From assembly GCA_022704885.1 (NCBI GenBank), contig JAKJFO010000103.1, forward strand, positions 1 through 7,331: DNA of 7,331 nt. The letters are read 5' to 3'. The translations under genes were made by a program, and so were the position numbers. The notes beneath the pieces are model-generated. The model did no database searches and was not told where the DNA came from. It was given only the letters and a program-made list of their open reading frames with translations. The DNA comes from Candidatus Rifleibacteriota bacterium (GTDB lineage: Bacteria > Riflebacteria > Ozemobacteria > Ozemobacterales > Ozemobacteraceae). Positions 6,479 through 7,331 of the stretch are shown here, one piece after another. Position 1 is the stretch's first letter; the number at the start of each line of letters is the position of its first letter.

Positions 6479-7331
6479 TTATGCACTGTTCGCCTGCCGT
6501 TGCATATAAACCTGTTTGAGAATTTCGACGACCGCATTGTAGAGTTCAGAGGGTATCTCGTCCCCTACTTCTAACATTTTATACAGCTGTCTTGCAAGAG
6601 GTTTGTTTTCAATTACCGGCACATTATTTGCGGCGGCAATCTCCTTGATCTTCTGTGCAATAAGACCGGCCCCCATGGCAACGATCACCGGTGCATTATC
6701 TTTGTTGATTTCATAGCGCAGTGCACAGGCAATATGGGTCGGGTTGGTGACGACAACGGTCGCTTTCGGCACTTCTTCCATCATGCGTCTCGACGCAGCC
6801 TGACGCTGTTTTTCGCGGATTTTCTGCTTAACTCTGGGATCCCCTTCGCGTTGTTTGTATTCTTCTTTGATTTCGTCTTTTGACATTTTTATGTTCTCTT
6901 CGTGGCGCCATTTCTGGAAGGCCCAGTCTGCCAGAGCCAGAAACAAAAGAATCAGGATGATCTTGATCGCCATGGTAAATGCCGTTTTGAGCAATATGAT
7001 GATTGCAGGAACGGGGTCGAGCTGAATGAACTTGATCAGCATCGGGATATTTTCGCGAATTGTCGAATAGGGCACATATGAAACGATCATTATCTTGAGA
7101 ATCGACTTGACCAGCTCGGCAACCATTTTCCAGGAGAAGATGTTCTGAATGCCGGAGACCGGGTTGAGGCGGTCGATATCAGGCGTCAAGGGTTCGAATC
7201 TGAAGAGAAAGCCGGTTTGTATGATATTCGAGAGAACTGATCCCAGCATGATTGCAAGCAGGAACGGGGTCAGCATGCGCAACATGACGATGATGAACTG
7301 GTTCAGCAGAATGAGAGTGTCGGGCAGCGTC
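6479..7331 (-). CDS. flhB: Flagellar type III export protein FlhB, C-terminal part (5' end outside the window)
   Basis: FlhB is the export-gate component that switches substrate specificity from rod/hook to filament type by cleaving itself. The frame stays open to the window edge and 283 residues are visible, so roughly the first 70-100 residues of a 350-380 residue family member are missing. The ATG at 7285 is internal: the codons before it continue the family sequence (TLPDTLILLNQFIIV). Membrane segments appear around fragment residues 5-40, 65-88 and 105-135, with ANIAQTGFLF-like SNIIQTGFLF in the first loop. The linker MSKDEIKEEYKQREGDP is conserved. The autocleavage motif NPTH lies at 6734-6745 within VVVTNPTHIACALRY, so cleavage between Asn and Pro is expected. 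The C-terminal tail after the cleavage domain is short. The downstream flhA is 50 bases away. Confidence 0.96.
   Translation of the reverse strand, partial: TLPDTLILLNQFIIVMLRMLTPFLLAIMLGSVLSNIIQTGFLFRFEPLTPDIDRLNPVSGIQNIFSWKMVAELVKSILKIMIVSYVPYSTIRENIPMLIKFIQLDPVPAIIILLKTAFTMAIKIILILLFLALADWAFQKWRHEENIKMSKDEIKEEYKQREGDPRVKQKIREKQRQAASRRMMEEVPKATVVVTNPTHIACALRYEINKDNAPVIVAMGAGLIAQKIKEIAAANNVPVIENKPLARQLYKMLEVGDEIPSELYNAVVEILKQVYMQRQANSA

Noticed and set aside
7283..7285. ATG at 7285 as the flhB start
   Set aside because: The reading frame continues upstream to the window edge with FlhB-like membrane residues, and starting here would remove the first membrane part of the family.
1..7331. CRISPR arrays, tRNA or rRNA genes, insertion sequences
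   Set aside because: No regularly spaced repeats, RNA gene signatures, transposase frames or flanking target duplications were seen; nearly all of the window is covered by the six flagellar and chemotaxis genes.

Overview
The window is a contiguous block of flagellar export, flagellar placement and chemotaxis genes. All of them are on the minus strand, so transcription runs from high to low coordinates. In that direction the order is flhB (5' end outside the window), flhA, an unnamed 279-codon gene, flhG, flhF and cheA (3' end outside the window). The set points to a motile flagellated bacterium of moderate GC content. The order is not the usual flhA-flhF-flhG: flhG precedes flhF, an extra gene separates flhA from flhG, and cheA follows flhF directly. 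I would not assign a phylum from this alone.

Export part (4338-7331): flhB and flhA encode two inner-membrane components of the flagellar type III export gate. FlhB carries the self-cleaving NPTH motif. FlhA is full length, starts at TTG behind a strong Shine-Dalgarno sequence, and has the usual membrane half plus cytoplasmic half.

Placement part (988-4327): three tightly packed genes with gaps of 10, 4 and 0 bases. FlhG is a MinD/ParA-type ATPase and FlhF an SRP-type GTPase; together they set flagellar number and position. The gene between flhA and flhG is the most interesting one here. Its protein begins with DQAATLR, which matches the DQAxxLR motif that FlhG proteins normally carry at their N-terminus to stimulate the FlhF GTPase. 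The rest appears collinear with the MinD/ParA fold but has no Walker A lysine loop. The true FlhG next door has an intact ATPase but no DQAxxLR motif. My inference is that the usual FlhG is split here into an ATPase (FlhG) and a pseudo-ATPase that carries the FlhF-activating helix.

Chemotaxis part (1-987): a 127-base AT-rich gap separates flhF from cheA. It holds a sigma-28-like promoter candidate, an overlapping TATAAT box and two small palindromes, but no convincing terminator. CheA is visible for its histidine phosphotransfer domain (His48) and its CheY-binding P2 domain. No RNA genes, mobile elements, CRISPR arrays or large repeats were seen.
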